DNA from: Lautropia sp. SCN 69-89
GTDB lineage: Bacteria > Pseudomonadota > Gammaproteobacteria > Burkholderiales > Burkholderiaceae_E
Length of the DNA: 64,000 nucleotides
Assembly: GCA_001724855.1 (NCBI GenBank)
Contig: MEED01000012.1
Coordinates: 186,001 to 250,000 of the forward strand
Reading direction: 5' to 3'
The notes below the pieces were generated by a model. The model did not search any database. It had not been told where the DNA came from and was given only the letters and a program-made list of their open reading frames with translations. How positions within the stretch are numbered: the stretch's first letter is position 1; the number at the start of each line of letters is the position of its first letter. A program made the translations under genes and the position numbers. Below are positions 19,830 to 31,302 of the stretch, piece by piece.

Positions 19830-20327
19830 TCAGGAGGGGGGAGGGTCGACCTGCGGCAGAGGAACGATCTCGATCGATTCGATCCTGCCGGACTCGTCGT
19901 GCCGAAGTCGCAGCACGCGCGCCTGCTGCCAGCGCCGTAGCGCGTCGGGCTCGAGCCCGGCCTGGGCGGCGACCTCGTCGATCGCGGTGGCGCGGCGGGT
20001 CGAGCGTCGCTCGTTGCCGCGAAACCTGAGGAGGTTGTACGAGGCCCAGAGCACCAGCGAACCGGCGAGCAATCCGATCACGAGGGCGTACCAGCCCAGC
20101 ATGTCGAGCAGCGCAGCGCCGCCGCGCTCGACCACCATCTCTTCGTAGAAGCGCGAGGCGCCGAAGGCCCAGCCGAACAGCGCGAAGACCGGCAGCCAGA
20201 GGTAGGCCCAGACGGCCCAGAAGAAGGCCGTCAGCCCCGTCGACACGACGCGCTGCGGCGTCGACTGCAGATCGGGCCGATCGATGATCAGCGGTCGGGC
20301 AGCAGTCCGCGATCCGGGCTTTTCCAT
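19830..20327 (-). CDS. pgaD: Poly-beta-1,6-GlcNAc synthesis accessory protein PgaD
   Basis: PgaD is the small inner-membrane partner that, with PgaC, forms the c-di-GMP-responsive PNAG synthase. The 165-residue protein has two transmembrane segments (about residues 28-50 and 74-96) and then a cytoplasmic tail ending VPLPQVDPPPS, the standard PgaD plan. Its start lies within the end of pgaC, a 40-base overlap in another frame, which implies translational coupling and equal dosage of the two subunits. It is the last gene of pgaABCD. Confidence 0.88.
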   Translation of the reverse strand: MEKPGSRTAARPLIIDRPDLQSTPQRVVSTGLTAFFWAVWAYLWLPVFALFGWAFGASRFYEEMVVERGGAALLDMLGWYALVIGLLAGSLVLWASYNLLRFRGNERRSTRRATAIDEVAAQAGLEPDALRRWQQARVLRLRHDESGRIESIEIVPLPQVDPPPS

Positions 20328-21556
20328 CGTGCTCGCTCTCCCCTGGAACGAAGCAGCGCCCTGGGCACGCCCACCACCGTGGTGAACACGTTGATCAACC
20401 AGAACGCCAGCGGGTACCAGATCATCCAGAAGTAATGCTTGAACAGCCCCTTCTCCACGCGCGAATCGAGCAGCATTCCGGTGGCCACCTGAAGAAGGCA
20501 GGTGGTGCCGACGACGACGCCGCTCCAGTTCGGCAGCAGCGTGGGGATCTCGATCGGCACCGGCAGCCCGAGCACCGTGCCGAGCAGCCAGAGCAGGATC
20601 ACGCCCATCATCGCGTAGGCCCAGACGGCACTGACGACGAACTCGGTGAACACCGGCCACATGCGCCGCATGTTCCACGCGTGCAGACCGTGCCAGTTCC
20701 TGATCAGCACCTGCATGCCGCCAGTGGCCCACCGCAGGCGTTGCCTCCAGAGGCCGCGGAACGTCTCGGGCATCAGGATCCAGCACAGCGCGTTGGGCTC
20801 GAAGCGCACGTCCCAGCGACGCGTCTGCAGCTTCCACGACACGTCGACGTCTTCCGTCAGCATGTCGGTGCTCCAGTAGCCGACGTCGTGCAGCGCGCGG
20901 CGCCTGAACGCGCTGACCACGCCCGAGACGGTGAACACGCGCCCGTAGGTGCGCTGGGCACGCTTGATCAGGCCCACGATCGACGAGAATTCGCCGACCT
21001 GCAGGCGGCCGAGCAGCGTCGAGCGGGTGCGCACGCGGGGGTTGCCGGTCACGGCGCCCACGCGCGGCGAACGGAAATGCCACATCAGCCAGTGCACCGC
21101 CGACGGATCGAGCAGTGCGTCGCCGTCGATGCAGACGAGGAATTCGGCGCGGGTCATCGCCGCCGCCGCGTTCAGCGCCGCGGCCTTGCCCTGGTTGTGG
21201 GCAAGATGAACGACGCGCAGCGCCGGAAAGCGCTCGGCCAGCCGACCGAGCGCGGCTGCCGTGCCATCGGTGCTGCCGTCGTCGACCGCCACCACCTCGA
21301 GGTCCGGATACTTCGAGGCCATCAACCATTCGATCGTCTCGACGACGTGCGCTTCCTCGTTGTGGCACGGCACGATCACGGCCGCCGGCGGATACTCGTC
21401 CAGTTCGGGCGGGTCGTCGGGCCTGCCGCTGCTGCGTTCGTAGTGGAGCCAGTAGTACAGCGCCCCGGCCATCCACAGGTAAGCCATGAACAGCGGATAG
21501 TAGAAGACGAAGCCCAGCAAGGCGTCGGCGATCGCGGAGGGATTCAGGCTGTCCAT
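20288..21556 (-). CDS. pgaC: Poly-beta-1,6-N-acetyl-D-glucosamine synthase PgaC
   Basis: PgaC is the processive GT2 enzyme that polymerises UDP-GlcNAc into beta-1,6-PNAG and feeds it across the inner membrane. The 422-residue protein has an N-terminal span (about 12-38), then AVIVPCHNEEAHV (59-71), VDDGSTDGT (91-99), IDGDALLD (143-150), TED (234-236, catalytic base) and QRLRW (272-276, polymer binding), with three more C-terminal spans. All catalytic motifs of the cellulose-synthase-like group are intact. It starts 5 bases after pgaB and overlaps pgaD by 40 bases. Confidence 0.95.
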   Translation of the reverse strand: MDSLNPSAIADALLGFVFYYPLFMAYLWMAGALYYWLHYERSSGRPDDPPELDEYPPAAVIVPCHNEEAHVVETIEWLMASKYPDLEVVAVDDGSTDGTAAALGRLAERFPALRVVHLAHNQGKAAALNAAAAMTRAEFLVCIDGDALLDPSAVHWLMWHFRSPRVGAVTGNPRVRTRSTLLGRLQVGEFSSIVGLIKRAQRTYGRVFTVSGVVSAFRRRALHDVGYWSTDMLTEDVDVSWKLQTRRWDVRFEPNALCWILMPETFRGLWRQRLRWATGGMQVLIRNWHGLHAWNMRRMWPVFTEFVVSAVWAYAMMGVILLWLLGTVLGLPVPIEIPTLLPNWSGVVVGTTCLLQVATGMLLDSRVEKGLFKHYFWMIWYPLAFWLINVFTTVVGVPRALLRSRGERARWKSPDRGLLPDR

Positions 21557-21561
21557 TGCGC

Positions 21562-23541
21562 TCAGGGCTCCGGGACCGCTCGCACCGAGAACGCGGGCAC
21601 GAGCCGGCGCAGCGTCGGCGTGTCGGCGTGCTGGTCGTCCGGGTAGTAGCCGATGTTGCGTGCGCCGGCGAGTTCGAGCATCCGGATCCAGCCGGTCAGT
21701 TCCCGGTCGGGCACCCGCCGTTCGCTGCGCCAATCGCGCGCCTGCAATTCGAAGACCGTGCGCGCCAGGCCCTGCGGCTGCGCGGCAACCGCCCCGACGA
21801 GCGATTCGAGGAAACGCCGTGGCGACTTCGCGCGCTCCAGGTACGGCATCGCCATCAGCGCCGTGAAGTCGTAGGCTTGCAGGAACGCCGGCAGCGATTG
21901 CGCGTACCAGTCCTGTGCCGCCGGATCGACGACGGGCGCTGCGTAGAGGTTGCGTGCCGTCTTCAGCGGCGCGTTGAAGGTTTCGGCGGCGGCAGCGAGT
22001 TCGCGCGTGAAGTCGACGAGCCATGCGAGCTTGCGGCGCGACCACTCGGCCGCCGCTTGTGGTTCGGCCCTGATCGCGTCGACGGACCCCGGCAGCCCCC
22101 ATCTGTCGCGATAGACCGCGCGGGCCCATGGGCTGTCGTCCTCGTGGTCGCCGATCAGTGCGTCGTCATGGAACAGCAGTCCGCTGAAGCGCGCATGGCG
22201 GCCGAGATCCGCGTAGATCGACGCGATCGCCGCGCGGGCGCGGGCGGAGAACGGCGACAACCGCCGGTAGGTCGTTCCGGCCATGGCGTGCGCCGCCTGA
22301 ACGAGATCGTCGCGCGCCGGGTGGCCTTCGGGCAGCCGGAATGCGAGCACCGGCATCCATGCGTAGACGCGCACCCCGACACGCGTCTCGAGTTGCCAGG
22401 CGACGCGGTTGAACAGGTCGGCGCGCATCGGCATCTGGCTGTTCGGGAAATACAGCGCGTCGGCCTCGCCGTCGCCGTCCGGATCTGCGTACGCCTGCAG
22501 GTAGACCGTCGTGGGCCGGATCGCCCTGATGCGATCGAGCAGCGCCGACAGGTTGCGCTCCTGCTCGCCCGGGTCGGCGCTGTAGACGTAGTCGAGGTCG
22601 ACGTGGACGACGCGCTGCGGCGGCTCGGGCCAGACGCGTTCGATCTCGTCGACGAACTCGCCGAGATCGGGGCTCGATTCGACGATGATGCGACGGATCC
22701 GGTCGAGCGGATCGCCGGCTGCGTTGACGCCTCCGTCGAGCGTGAGCATCAGCGGCATGCCGAGCTCGCGCGCGATCCGCTGCGTTGCGAGGTTGTAGCG
22801 ACCGTACGGCCAGACCATCGCGCGCGGCGCCTTGCCGGTTTCGCGCTCGATCAGGCGCGCGTTGCGTTGCAGGTCGTCGCGGATGCGTGCGAACCAGGCC
22901 TCGTCGTTCTCGTAGCTGCGGGTCGCCGCGTCGTAGATCCTGGCCACCCCCGCGGGCTGCGCGTTGCCCTGCGGGTTCGCGGTCACGCCACGATGCAGTG
23001 CGTACGAATGCGAGGCGACTTCCACCAGGCCCGAGGCCATCATCTCGCGCACCTGCGCCCACGACAGGAAAGCCTCGCGCGCCACTTTCCTTCCGTCGTA
23101 GTCGACCATCGCGCCGGCCGGAGCGTCCATCCAGCTGCCGACCAATGCGATCACCGCCGGATAGCCGAACAGCTTCAGCACCGGATAGACGCGGCTATGG
23201 AAATCGGCATAGCCGTCGTCGAAGCTGAGCAGCACCGCTTTCGGCGGCAGCGGTGTGCCGCCTGCGCGCGCCTGGGCGATCCGGGTGAGGCTGACGGGGT
23301 GGTAGCCGTTTTCGCGCAGCCAGCTGAACTGCGCGACCAGGTGCGAGATCTCGATGCCATAGCGGCCTGCGCCGGGCGCGTCGGCCACCAGTCCGTCGCC
23401 GGATACCTCGTGGTACGAAAGCGCTAGGAACGCGCCCGGCGCCATGTTCGTCTCGCGAGCCGACACGTGCGACGGCGCGAGCCACGGCAACAGCGCTGCT
23501 GCCAGCAGGCACAGGCCACGACGCAGCGAACCGGGCTTCAC
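21562..23541 (-). CDS. pgaB: Poly-beta-1,6-GlcNAc N-deacetylase PgaB
   Basis: PgaB partly deacetylates PNAG in the periplasm, which is needed for export through PgaA. It is 659 residues with a signal peptide (cleavage near residue 28). The CE4 deacetylase domain (about 38-300) shows LSYHEV, LLSFDDGYADF (Asp108/Asp109) and SHSYALH (His178, His183), with the His pair spaced as in characterised PgaB. The C-terminal hydrolase-like GH153 domain (about 315-640) starts with VVHVDLDYVYSAD. Unlike the E. coli enzyme no lipobox Cys is visible. A GTG start with GGGAGG upstream follows pgaA by one base. Confidence 0.93.
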   Translation of the reverse strand: MKPGSLRRGLCLLAAALLPWLAPSHVSARETNMAPGAFLALSYHEVSGDGLVADAPGAGRYGIEISHLVAQFSWLRENGYHPVSLTRIAQARAGGTPLPPKAVLLSFDDGYADFHSRVYPVLKLFGYPAVIALVGSWMDAPAGAMVDYDGRKVAREAFLSWAQVREMMASGLVEVASHSYALHRGVTANPQGNAQPAGVARIYDAATRSYENDEAWFARIRDDLQRNARLIERETGKAPRAMVWPYGRYNLATQRIARELGMPLMLTLDGGVNAAGDPLDRIRRIIVESSPDLGEFVDEIERVWPEPPQRVVHVDLDYVYSADPGEQERNLSALLDRIRAIRPTTVYLQAYADPDGDGEADALYFPNSQMPMRADLFNRVAWQLETRVGVRVYAWMPVLAFRLPEGHPARDDLVQAAHAMAGTTYRRLSPFSARARAAIASIYADLGRHARFSGLLFHDDALIGDHEDDSPWARAVYRDRWGLPGSVDAIRAEPQAAAEWSRRKLAWLVDFTRELAAAAETFNAPLKTARNLYAAPVVDPAAQDWYAQSLPAFLQAYDFTALMAMPYLERAKSPRRFLESLVGAVAAQPQGLARTVFELQARDWRSERRVPDRELTGWIRMLELAGARNIGYYPDDQHADTPTLRRLVPAFSVRAVPEP

Positions 23542-23542
23542 C

Positions 23543-26011
23543 TCAGAACCTCCCGTCGAGAGCGAGCGTCGCGAAGCTTCGACCGCTGCGCTCGCCGTCG
23601 TACGGCCGAAGCAGCCGGCCGATGCCGTAGCGCAGGTACAGGCGGCGGTCGATCTCCCAGATATGCTCGTAGGACAGGCCGAGCACCGCGCCGCTGCCGA
23701 AGCCCTCTTGCGAATAGGTGCCGACCGTGGCGGAGGCGCGCTGCCGGAAGCTGCGTTCGTAGCGCCGCCAGGTGAGCCATTCCGCTGCCGCCTCGACGGT
23801 GGCAGTGGCGTCGCTCGCGGGGTTGAAGTACGGCGCACCGTCGAGCGAACTGCGCGACGTGCCGAGCCAGGCCGTGGTCTCGAAGCGCCACAGCGGCGTG
23901 CTCGTCCAGCGCTCGAACCACGAGAGCCGGCCGCCAGTGCGGTCGTTGCCGTCGCTGAATCCGAGGCGGCTCGCACCCGCCGCGAAACTGCGCGACTCGT
24001 TCACTGCGTACCGTACGGTGGCGGCGGCTTCGTTCGCGCGCACGCCGGCGCGCCAGGCCTGCATCGGCAGGTTGCTCGAAACGCTGCTGCCGAGCAGCTC
24101 GATCGACCAGTGGTCGCCGAACTGCCGGGTCCCGCTCGCTTCGATTCCGGTGCGGCCCGACGAGCCGTCGGTCACCGCCGCCGTCAACCTCAGGTCGCGG
24201 GCGCGGTACTCGGCGCCGAGCCCTTCGCGGTGCCAGCGCACGGCGTCGCCGGCGAACTCGGCGTGCGCGATCGAACTCTGGGCGAAGACGCGCCACCGAT
24301 CGGCGAGCGGCTGCGTGTAGACGCGGGCGTCCAGACGCCAGTCGTCGGTTCCGGTGGGCGTGGCATCGCTCGATCGCCCGAAGCCGGCGGTCAGCACGAG
24401 CTCGCGCATCTGATGCACGGTCCACAGATCCTGCGCGCGGACCACGCGGCTGTCGTCGGGGCGACGTTCGACGGCTTCGCCAAGCTGTGCCCGGGCGTCG
24501 GCCCACGCATGCACGTCGAGCAGCGGCGCGACGCGTTCGGCGTGCAGTCCGGCGTTGCCGGGATCGGCAGCCAGCGCGCGGCGAAACTCCTCGTCGGCCA
24601 GGCGAGGCCAGCCGCGCGCGTACGCGGTCGAGCCGAAAGCCTCGCGGCCCCCGGCGTTGTAGGGAAATGCGTCGCGCAGCGCGTACGCCCTGCGTTCGGC
24701 GTCGTCCAGGCGGTCGCCGAAGATGCGGCCGAGCACCCCGAGACTCTGGGCGGTGACCGCGTCCGCGTTGCCGCGGTGCTGTCCGCGCAGCGGCGGCGTT
24801 CGCGCGGCCAGCGCATCGGCATGGGCGATCGCTTCATCGAGGCGCTCGCTCTCGACCAGCGCGAAGAACAGGCCGAGCGATGCGGCGAAGTCGCCCGGTT
24901 GCGCCTGGAGCACCTCGCGGTACAGCAACGCCGCCTCCTCGGGTCGCCGTACCGCCAGCATCGCGTCGGCGGCGGAAGCGACCGCGTAGACCGGCACCGC
25001 AATGCCGGCTGCGCGCATGTCCTGATGCAGCGCGACCGCGTCGCCGGGGCGGCGGCGCAGCTCGAGCGCCACGATCCGGTCCGCGAGGAGCCGGCGCTCG
25101 GAGGCGTCGAAGCTGGCGGGCGTCGTGGCAGGCGATCCGCGCAATGCTTCGGCGAGCCGGGCCGCCGCACCGTCGCTGCGCTGGAGCGCGCGGTCGAGCC
25201 ACGCGAAGCGGGCCTGGCCGGACTCGATCCGCTCCTGGATGCGCCCCCAGCGGATCTCGATGGCGGCCTGGTCGTCCGCGATCGCGGCGAGCTCCGGGGC
25301 CGGCAGCAGCCCGGGATGCCGGGCTGCGAAGCCGGCCGCCAGACCGGGTGCGCCGAGCCGGGCAGCCGTCCGGATCAGCCCGGCCTGCGCGTCGTTCGAT
25401 TGCGGATCGGCCGCGAGTGCTTCCTGGTACTTCGACAATGCAGCAGGCCACTCGCCTGCGGATTCGGCCACGTTCGCCTGCGCAACCAGCAGCGTTGCGC
25501 GGGCTGCGCCCTGGGGCGCAGCCGCCAGTGCTTCGTCGAGCAGTCGCCGGGCTTCCTCGTGCCGGCCGCGGTCGGCCAGCGTCAGCGCAAGTCCGATCCG
25601 GCTCGCCTGGCGCCCGGGATGCGCCGAGACCGAGCGTCGATAGACCGACTCGGCGAGCTCGAATCGCTTCAGGTTCCGCGCCGAGCGGCCGATGCCTTCG
25701 AGCACGTACGCGGGAGCGCCGGCCAGGTCGAGCCCGGAGGCCCGGGCCAGCGCCTCGGCGTCCCGGCCGGCCCAGCCAAGCACGACGATCCGGTCGAACG
25801 CGATGCGCCGGTCGTCGGGATGCTCGCCCGCCAGGCGCGCGAGCGCGGCGAGTGCGTTCGCGTAATCGCCGCTACGGGCCAGCGCGATGGCCGCTTCGTG
25901 CGCGTCGGGGCCTTGCGCCGCCGCCGTGGATGCCAACATCGTCCAGAGGGCAAGCGCCCACGCGCTCTTGCGCAGGCGGTGGGTGACTGGAGGCGTCGAT
26001 CGGATGGGCAC
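23543..26011 (-). CDS. pgaA: Poly-beta-1,6-GlcNAc outer-membrane export protein PgaA
   Basis: PgaA is the outer-membrane porin of the PNAG secretion machine. The 822-residue protein has a signal peptide (ALALWTMLASTAAAQ), a long periplasmic TPR superhelix (about residues 35-500; for example ALARSGDYANALAALARLA), and a C-terminal beta-barrel (about 530-822) with alternating aromatic strands. It ends in ...LALDGRF, and the terminal Phe is the usual BAM recognition residue. It is the first gene of pgaABCD and lies divergent from the RND efflux operon, sharing a 252-base control region with it. Confidence 0.92.
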   Translation of the reverse strand: MPIRSTPPVTHRLRKSAWALALWTMLASTAAAQGPDAHEAAIALARSGDYANALAALARLAGEHPDDRRIAFDRIVVLGWAGRDAEALARASGLDLAGAPAYVLEGIGRSARNLKRFELAESVYRRSVSAHPGRQASRIGLALTLADRGRHEEARRLLDEALAAAPQGAARATLLVAQANVAESAGEWPAALSKYQEALAADPQSNDAQAGLIRTAARLGAPGLAAGFAARHPGLLPAPELAAIADDQAAIEIRWGRIQERIESGQARFAWLDRALQRSDGAAARLAEALRGSPATTPASFDASERRLLADRIVALELRRRPGDAVALHQDMRAAGIAVPVYAVASAADAMLAVRRPEEAALLYREVLQAQPGDFAASLGLFFALVESERLDEAIAHADALAARTPPLRGQHRGNADAVTAQSLGVLGRIFGDRLDDAERRAYALRDAFPYNAGGREAFGSTAYARGWPRLADEEFRRALAADPGNAGLHAERVAPLLDVHAWADARAQLGEAVERRPDDSRVVRAQDLWTVHQMRELVLTAGFGRSSDATPTGTDDWRLDARVYTQPLADRWRVFAQSSIAHAEFAGDAVRWHREGLGAEYRARDLRLTAAVTDGSSGRTGIEASGTRQFGDHWSIELLGSSVSSNLPMQAWRAGVRANEAAATVRYAVNESRSFAAGASRLGFSDGNDRTGGRLSWFERWTSTPLWRFETTAWLGTSRSSLDGAPYFNPASDATATVEAAAEWLTWRRYERSFRQRASATVGTYSQEGFGSGAVLGLSYEHIWEIDRRLYLRYGIGRLLRPYDGERSGRSFATLALDGRF

Positions 26012-26200
26012 GCGCGAAAAAGGACGTTCGGGCGATGATGATGGCGCAGACTATCGACGGGATTGGTGCGGTGCAATGACAATTCGCACACGCTCCGGGT
26101 CGGCCCGCATGGCCGCACGCGGATACCCGACGCGCGGGCATCGGAGTTGCAGGAATGCGACGGCTCCGGGAACTGCCGACGCGGCCGCGGCCAGGCTTTA

Positions 26201-26218
26201 CATACCTGTCCGGGTATG
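26201..26218. promoter_or_regulatory. CsoR-family-type operator O1
   Basis: CATACC-TGTCCG-GGTATG is a perfect palindrome with 6-base arms and a 6-base centre. The ATACC-N6-GGTAT core matches the general shape of operators bound by CsoR-family tetramers (ATACCC...GGGTAT). It overlaps the putative promoter of the RND operon, whose last gene encodes a CsoR-family repressor. Confidence 0.7.
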
Positions 26219-26225
26219 AGACCAT

Positions 26226-26243
26226 TATACCCCAGACGGTATA
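26226..26243. promoter_or_regulatory. CsoR-family-type operator O2
   Basis: TATACC-CCAGAC-GGTATA is a second perfect 6-6-6 palindrome with the same ATACC-N6-GGTAT core as O1. The two centres are 25 bases apart, and O2 ends 20 bases before the ATG of the adaptor gene, a position where a bound repressor would block transcription. Confidence 0.7.
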
Positions 26244-26263
26244 CAGGAAATGCAGGCTCCCAG

Positions 26264-27331
26264 ATGATCGCAGACCGATTCCCCGCGACCGCGGTCGTTT
26301 TCTCCGCGCTGGCGTGGCTGGCCGGACCGGCAACCGTGGCCGCACAGCCGCCGACGGTGCCGACAGTCACCGCGCAGCCCGGTGCGGTCGGCCTCGGGCT
26401 CGATCTCGACGGCACGCTGCGGGCGGTGCGCCAGAGCACGGTGGCCGCGCAGGTGTCCGGGAACGTGGTGCAACTGCTGGTGCGTGCCGGCGACGCGGTG
26501 CGGACCGGGCAGGTCCTCGCGCGCATCGACGAGCGCGACGCGCAGGCCGGCCTGGCGCGCAGCGAAGCGGCCGTGGCGCAGTCCCAGGCGGAACTGGCGA
26601 ACGCGCAGGCGCAATACGAGCGCAGCCGCCAGTTGCGCGCACAAGGTTTCGTCAGCCAGGCCGCGCTCGACATCGCCGAGGCGCAGTTCCGCGCCGCGCA
26701 GGCCGGCCAGCAGCAGGCGCAGGCAGGCCGCAACCAGGCCGCGCTCGCGCGCAGTTTTACCAGCGTGACCGCGCCGTACGACGGCCTGGTGCTGGCCACG
26801 CACGTCGAGGCCGGTGACCTCGCCGCGCCCGGTCGCGCGATCGTCACCGTCTACGCGCCGCAGCCGATCCGGGCGGTCGCCTACGTGCCGGCCTCGCAGC
26901 AGGCACTGGCGCGCGGCGCGCAACGCATCCAGGTGCGCCTGCCTTCCGGAAACTGGGTGACGCCTTCGATGACCACCGGGCTGCCGGGCGCCGATCCGGT
27001 GTCGCAGACGGTCGAGTTCCGGCTCGAGCTGCCGGCGGCCGCGGTGGCTGGCGCGCTGCCGGGCCAGAGCGTGCGCGTGCGCTTCGGCGGCGGGTCGGCC
27101 GAAAGACTCACGGTGCCGGCCTCGGCCGTGCTTCGGCGCGGTGAACTCACCGGCGTCTATGTGGCGCGCGAGCGGGCGTTCGTGCTGCAGGCGGTTCGCG
27201 TGGGTGCCGATCACGGCGAGGCCGGTGTCGAGGTGCTCGCGGGCCTGAAGGCCGGCGATCGCGTCGCGCTCGATCCGGTCAGGGCCGGCCTGGCCGGCGC
27301 GAGACCGGCGCCCGCCGAGGCGGCGCGCTGA
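26264..27331 (+). CDS. RND efflux periplasmic adaptor (membrane fusion protein)
   Basis: A 355-residue HlyD/AcrA-type adaptor that links an RND pump to an outer-membrane channel. It has a signal peptide ending near AGPATVAA, a first lipoyl half (VSGNVVQLLVRAGDAVRTGQVLARID), a coiled-coil hairpin (about residues 90-150, rich in Ala/Gln/Glu), a second lipoyl half (FTSVTAPYDGLVLATHVEAGD) and beta-barrel domains. There is no lipobox Cys. The ATG sits 20 bases after operator O2. It is the first gene of a four-gene operon and ends one base before the pump gene. No outer-membrane factor follows, so a TolC-like protein from elsewhere must complete the complex. Confidence 0.9.
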   Translation: MIADRFPATAVVFSALAWLAGPATVAAQPPTVPTVTAQPGAVGLGLDLDGTLRAVRQSTVAAQVSGNVVQLLVRAGDAVRTGQVLARIDERDAQAGLARSEAAVAQSQAELANAQAQYERSRQLRAQGFVSQAALDIAEAQFRAAQAGQQQAQAGRNQAALARSFTSVTAPYDGLVLATHVEAGDLAAPGRAIVTVYAPQPIRAVAYVPASQQALARGAQRIQVRLPSGNWVTPSMTTGLPGADPVSQTVEFRLELPAAAVAGALPGQSVRVRFGGGSAERLTVPASAVLRRGELTGVYVARERAFVLQAVRVGADHGEAGVEVLAGLKAGDRVALDPVRAGLAGARPAPAEAAR

Positions 27332-27332
27332 G

Positions 27333-30656
<3,324 letters not shown>

Positions 30657-30659
30657 CGG

Positions 30660-30684
30660 TTTTCCCTTCCCTTCCCTTTCCTTT
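30660..30684 (+). other. Pure pyrimidine tract between pump and DUF2892 genes
   Basis: Twenty-five consecutive pyrimidines built on a CCCTT repeat lie in the 51-base gap after the pump stop codon. The opposite strand therefore carries GG and three GGG runs with short A spacers, a potential two-layer G-quadruplex on the template strand. Such strand bias is rare in this genome. A role in tuning expression of the last two genes is conjecture. Confidence 0.5.
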
Positions 30685-30707
30685 GCCAACCCTGAATGGA
30701 GTCTCAC

Positions 30708-30932
30708 ATGAACGTCGAACGCCTGATCCGCATCTTCGCGGGCTCGTTCATCCTGGTCTCGCTCGCGCTGGGCATCGAGGGCAGCCCGCTTTTCGTCTCG
30801 AGGTGGTTCCTCGCGGTCACCGCGTTCGTCGGCCTGAACCTGTTCCAGTTCGGCTTCAGCAACCTGTGCCCGCTGGGCATGATCCTGAAGAGGCTGGGCG
30901 TGCCCGACACCCCGTCGACCTGCGCGCGCTGA
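30708..30932 (+). CDS. DUF2892 (YgaP-type transmembrane domain) protein
   Basis: A 74-residue protein made of two hydrophobic segments (about 8-27 and 32-55) with the family N-terminus MNVERLIRIFAGSFIL and the diagnostic FSNLCPLGMILKRLGV. The domain is the membrane part of E. coli YgaP, a rhodanese; here no rhodanese domain is attached. DUF2892 genes are often linked to sulfide or persulfide handling. The inner ATG was preferred over one 12 bases upstream because GGAG lies 6 bases before it. It belongs to the RND operon, between the pump and the regulator. Confidence 0.85.
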   Translation: MNVERLIRIFAGSFILVSLALGIEGSPLFVSRWFLAVTAFVGLNLFQFGFSNLCPLGMILKRLGVPDTPSTCAR

Positions 30933-30984
30933 GTGCGCAGCCGGGCGTCGTGGCGCAAATCGTCGTATCTGGGAGACAATCGAG

Positions 30985-31302
30985 GTGAATTCCACGAACG
31001 ACCCCTGCACCATGACCGTACTCAAGGACGAAGCCTCGCGCACCGACCTGCTCAACCGCCTGCGCCGCGCTGAAGGACAACTGCGCGGCATCCAGCGGAT
31101 GATCGACGAGGGCGAAGACTGCATGCAGATCGCCCAGCAGATCTCGGCGGTGCGCAAGGCGCTCGACAGCGCCTATGTCCGGATGACGGTCTGCTTCATG
31201 GAGCAGGAGCTGTCCTCGAAGGTGCGCGACAGCAAGGGGCGCCCGGCCGACCTCGGCCAGCTGCTCGGCAACGTCGAAGTGCTGCTGGGCAAGGTCAGGT
31301 AG
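30985..31302 (+). CDS. CsoR/FrmR-family (DUF156) transcriptional regulator with unusual thiols
   Basis: A 105-residue all-helical repressor of the CsoR/RcnR/FrmR/CstR family, recognised by LLNRLRRAEGQLRGIQRMID, EGEDCMQIAQQISAVRKALDS and the following helix. The first conserved ligand Cys (C46 here) is present. The His expected 25 residues later is Phe71, and the second CsoR Cys position is Glu75. Instead a Cys sits at position 70, and there is an extra C8. The copper site is therefore not canonical; a thiol-based sensor such as CstR is a closer idea, but its Cys spacing also differs. A GTG start was chosen because of GGGAG upstream; an ATG nine codons later is the alternative. Probable repressor of its own operon via O1/O2. 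Confidence 0.85.
   Translation: MNSTNDPCTMTVLKDEASRTDLLNRLRRAEGQLRGIQRMIDEGEDCMQIAQQISAVRKALDSAYVRMTVCFMEQELSSKVRDSKGRPADLGQLLGNVEVLLGKVR

Larger units (their letters stand above)
26012..26263. other. Divergent control region between pgaA and the RND efflux operon
   Basis: This 252-base gap is the longest gene-free stretch in the window. The half near the efflux operon is unusually AT-containing for this genome and holds TTTACA at 26197-26202 (a possible -35 box) and CATTAT at 26223-26228 (a possible -10 box, at a long 20-base spacing). Two perfect palindromes overlap this promoter area. The half near pgaA shows no clear promoter or operator to the eye. Confidence 0.6.

Noticed and set aside
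23444-26038. An 864-codon open frame antisense to pgaA
   Set aside because: The minus-strand PgaA protein has a signal peptide, TPRs and a barrel, while the plus-strand translation is low-complexity Arg/Gly/Ala/Val without family features.
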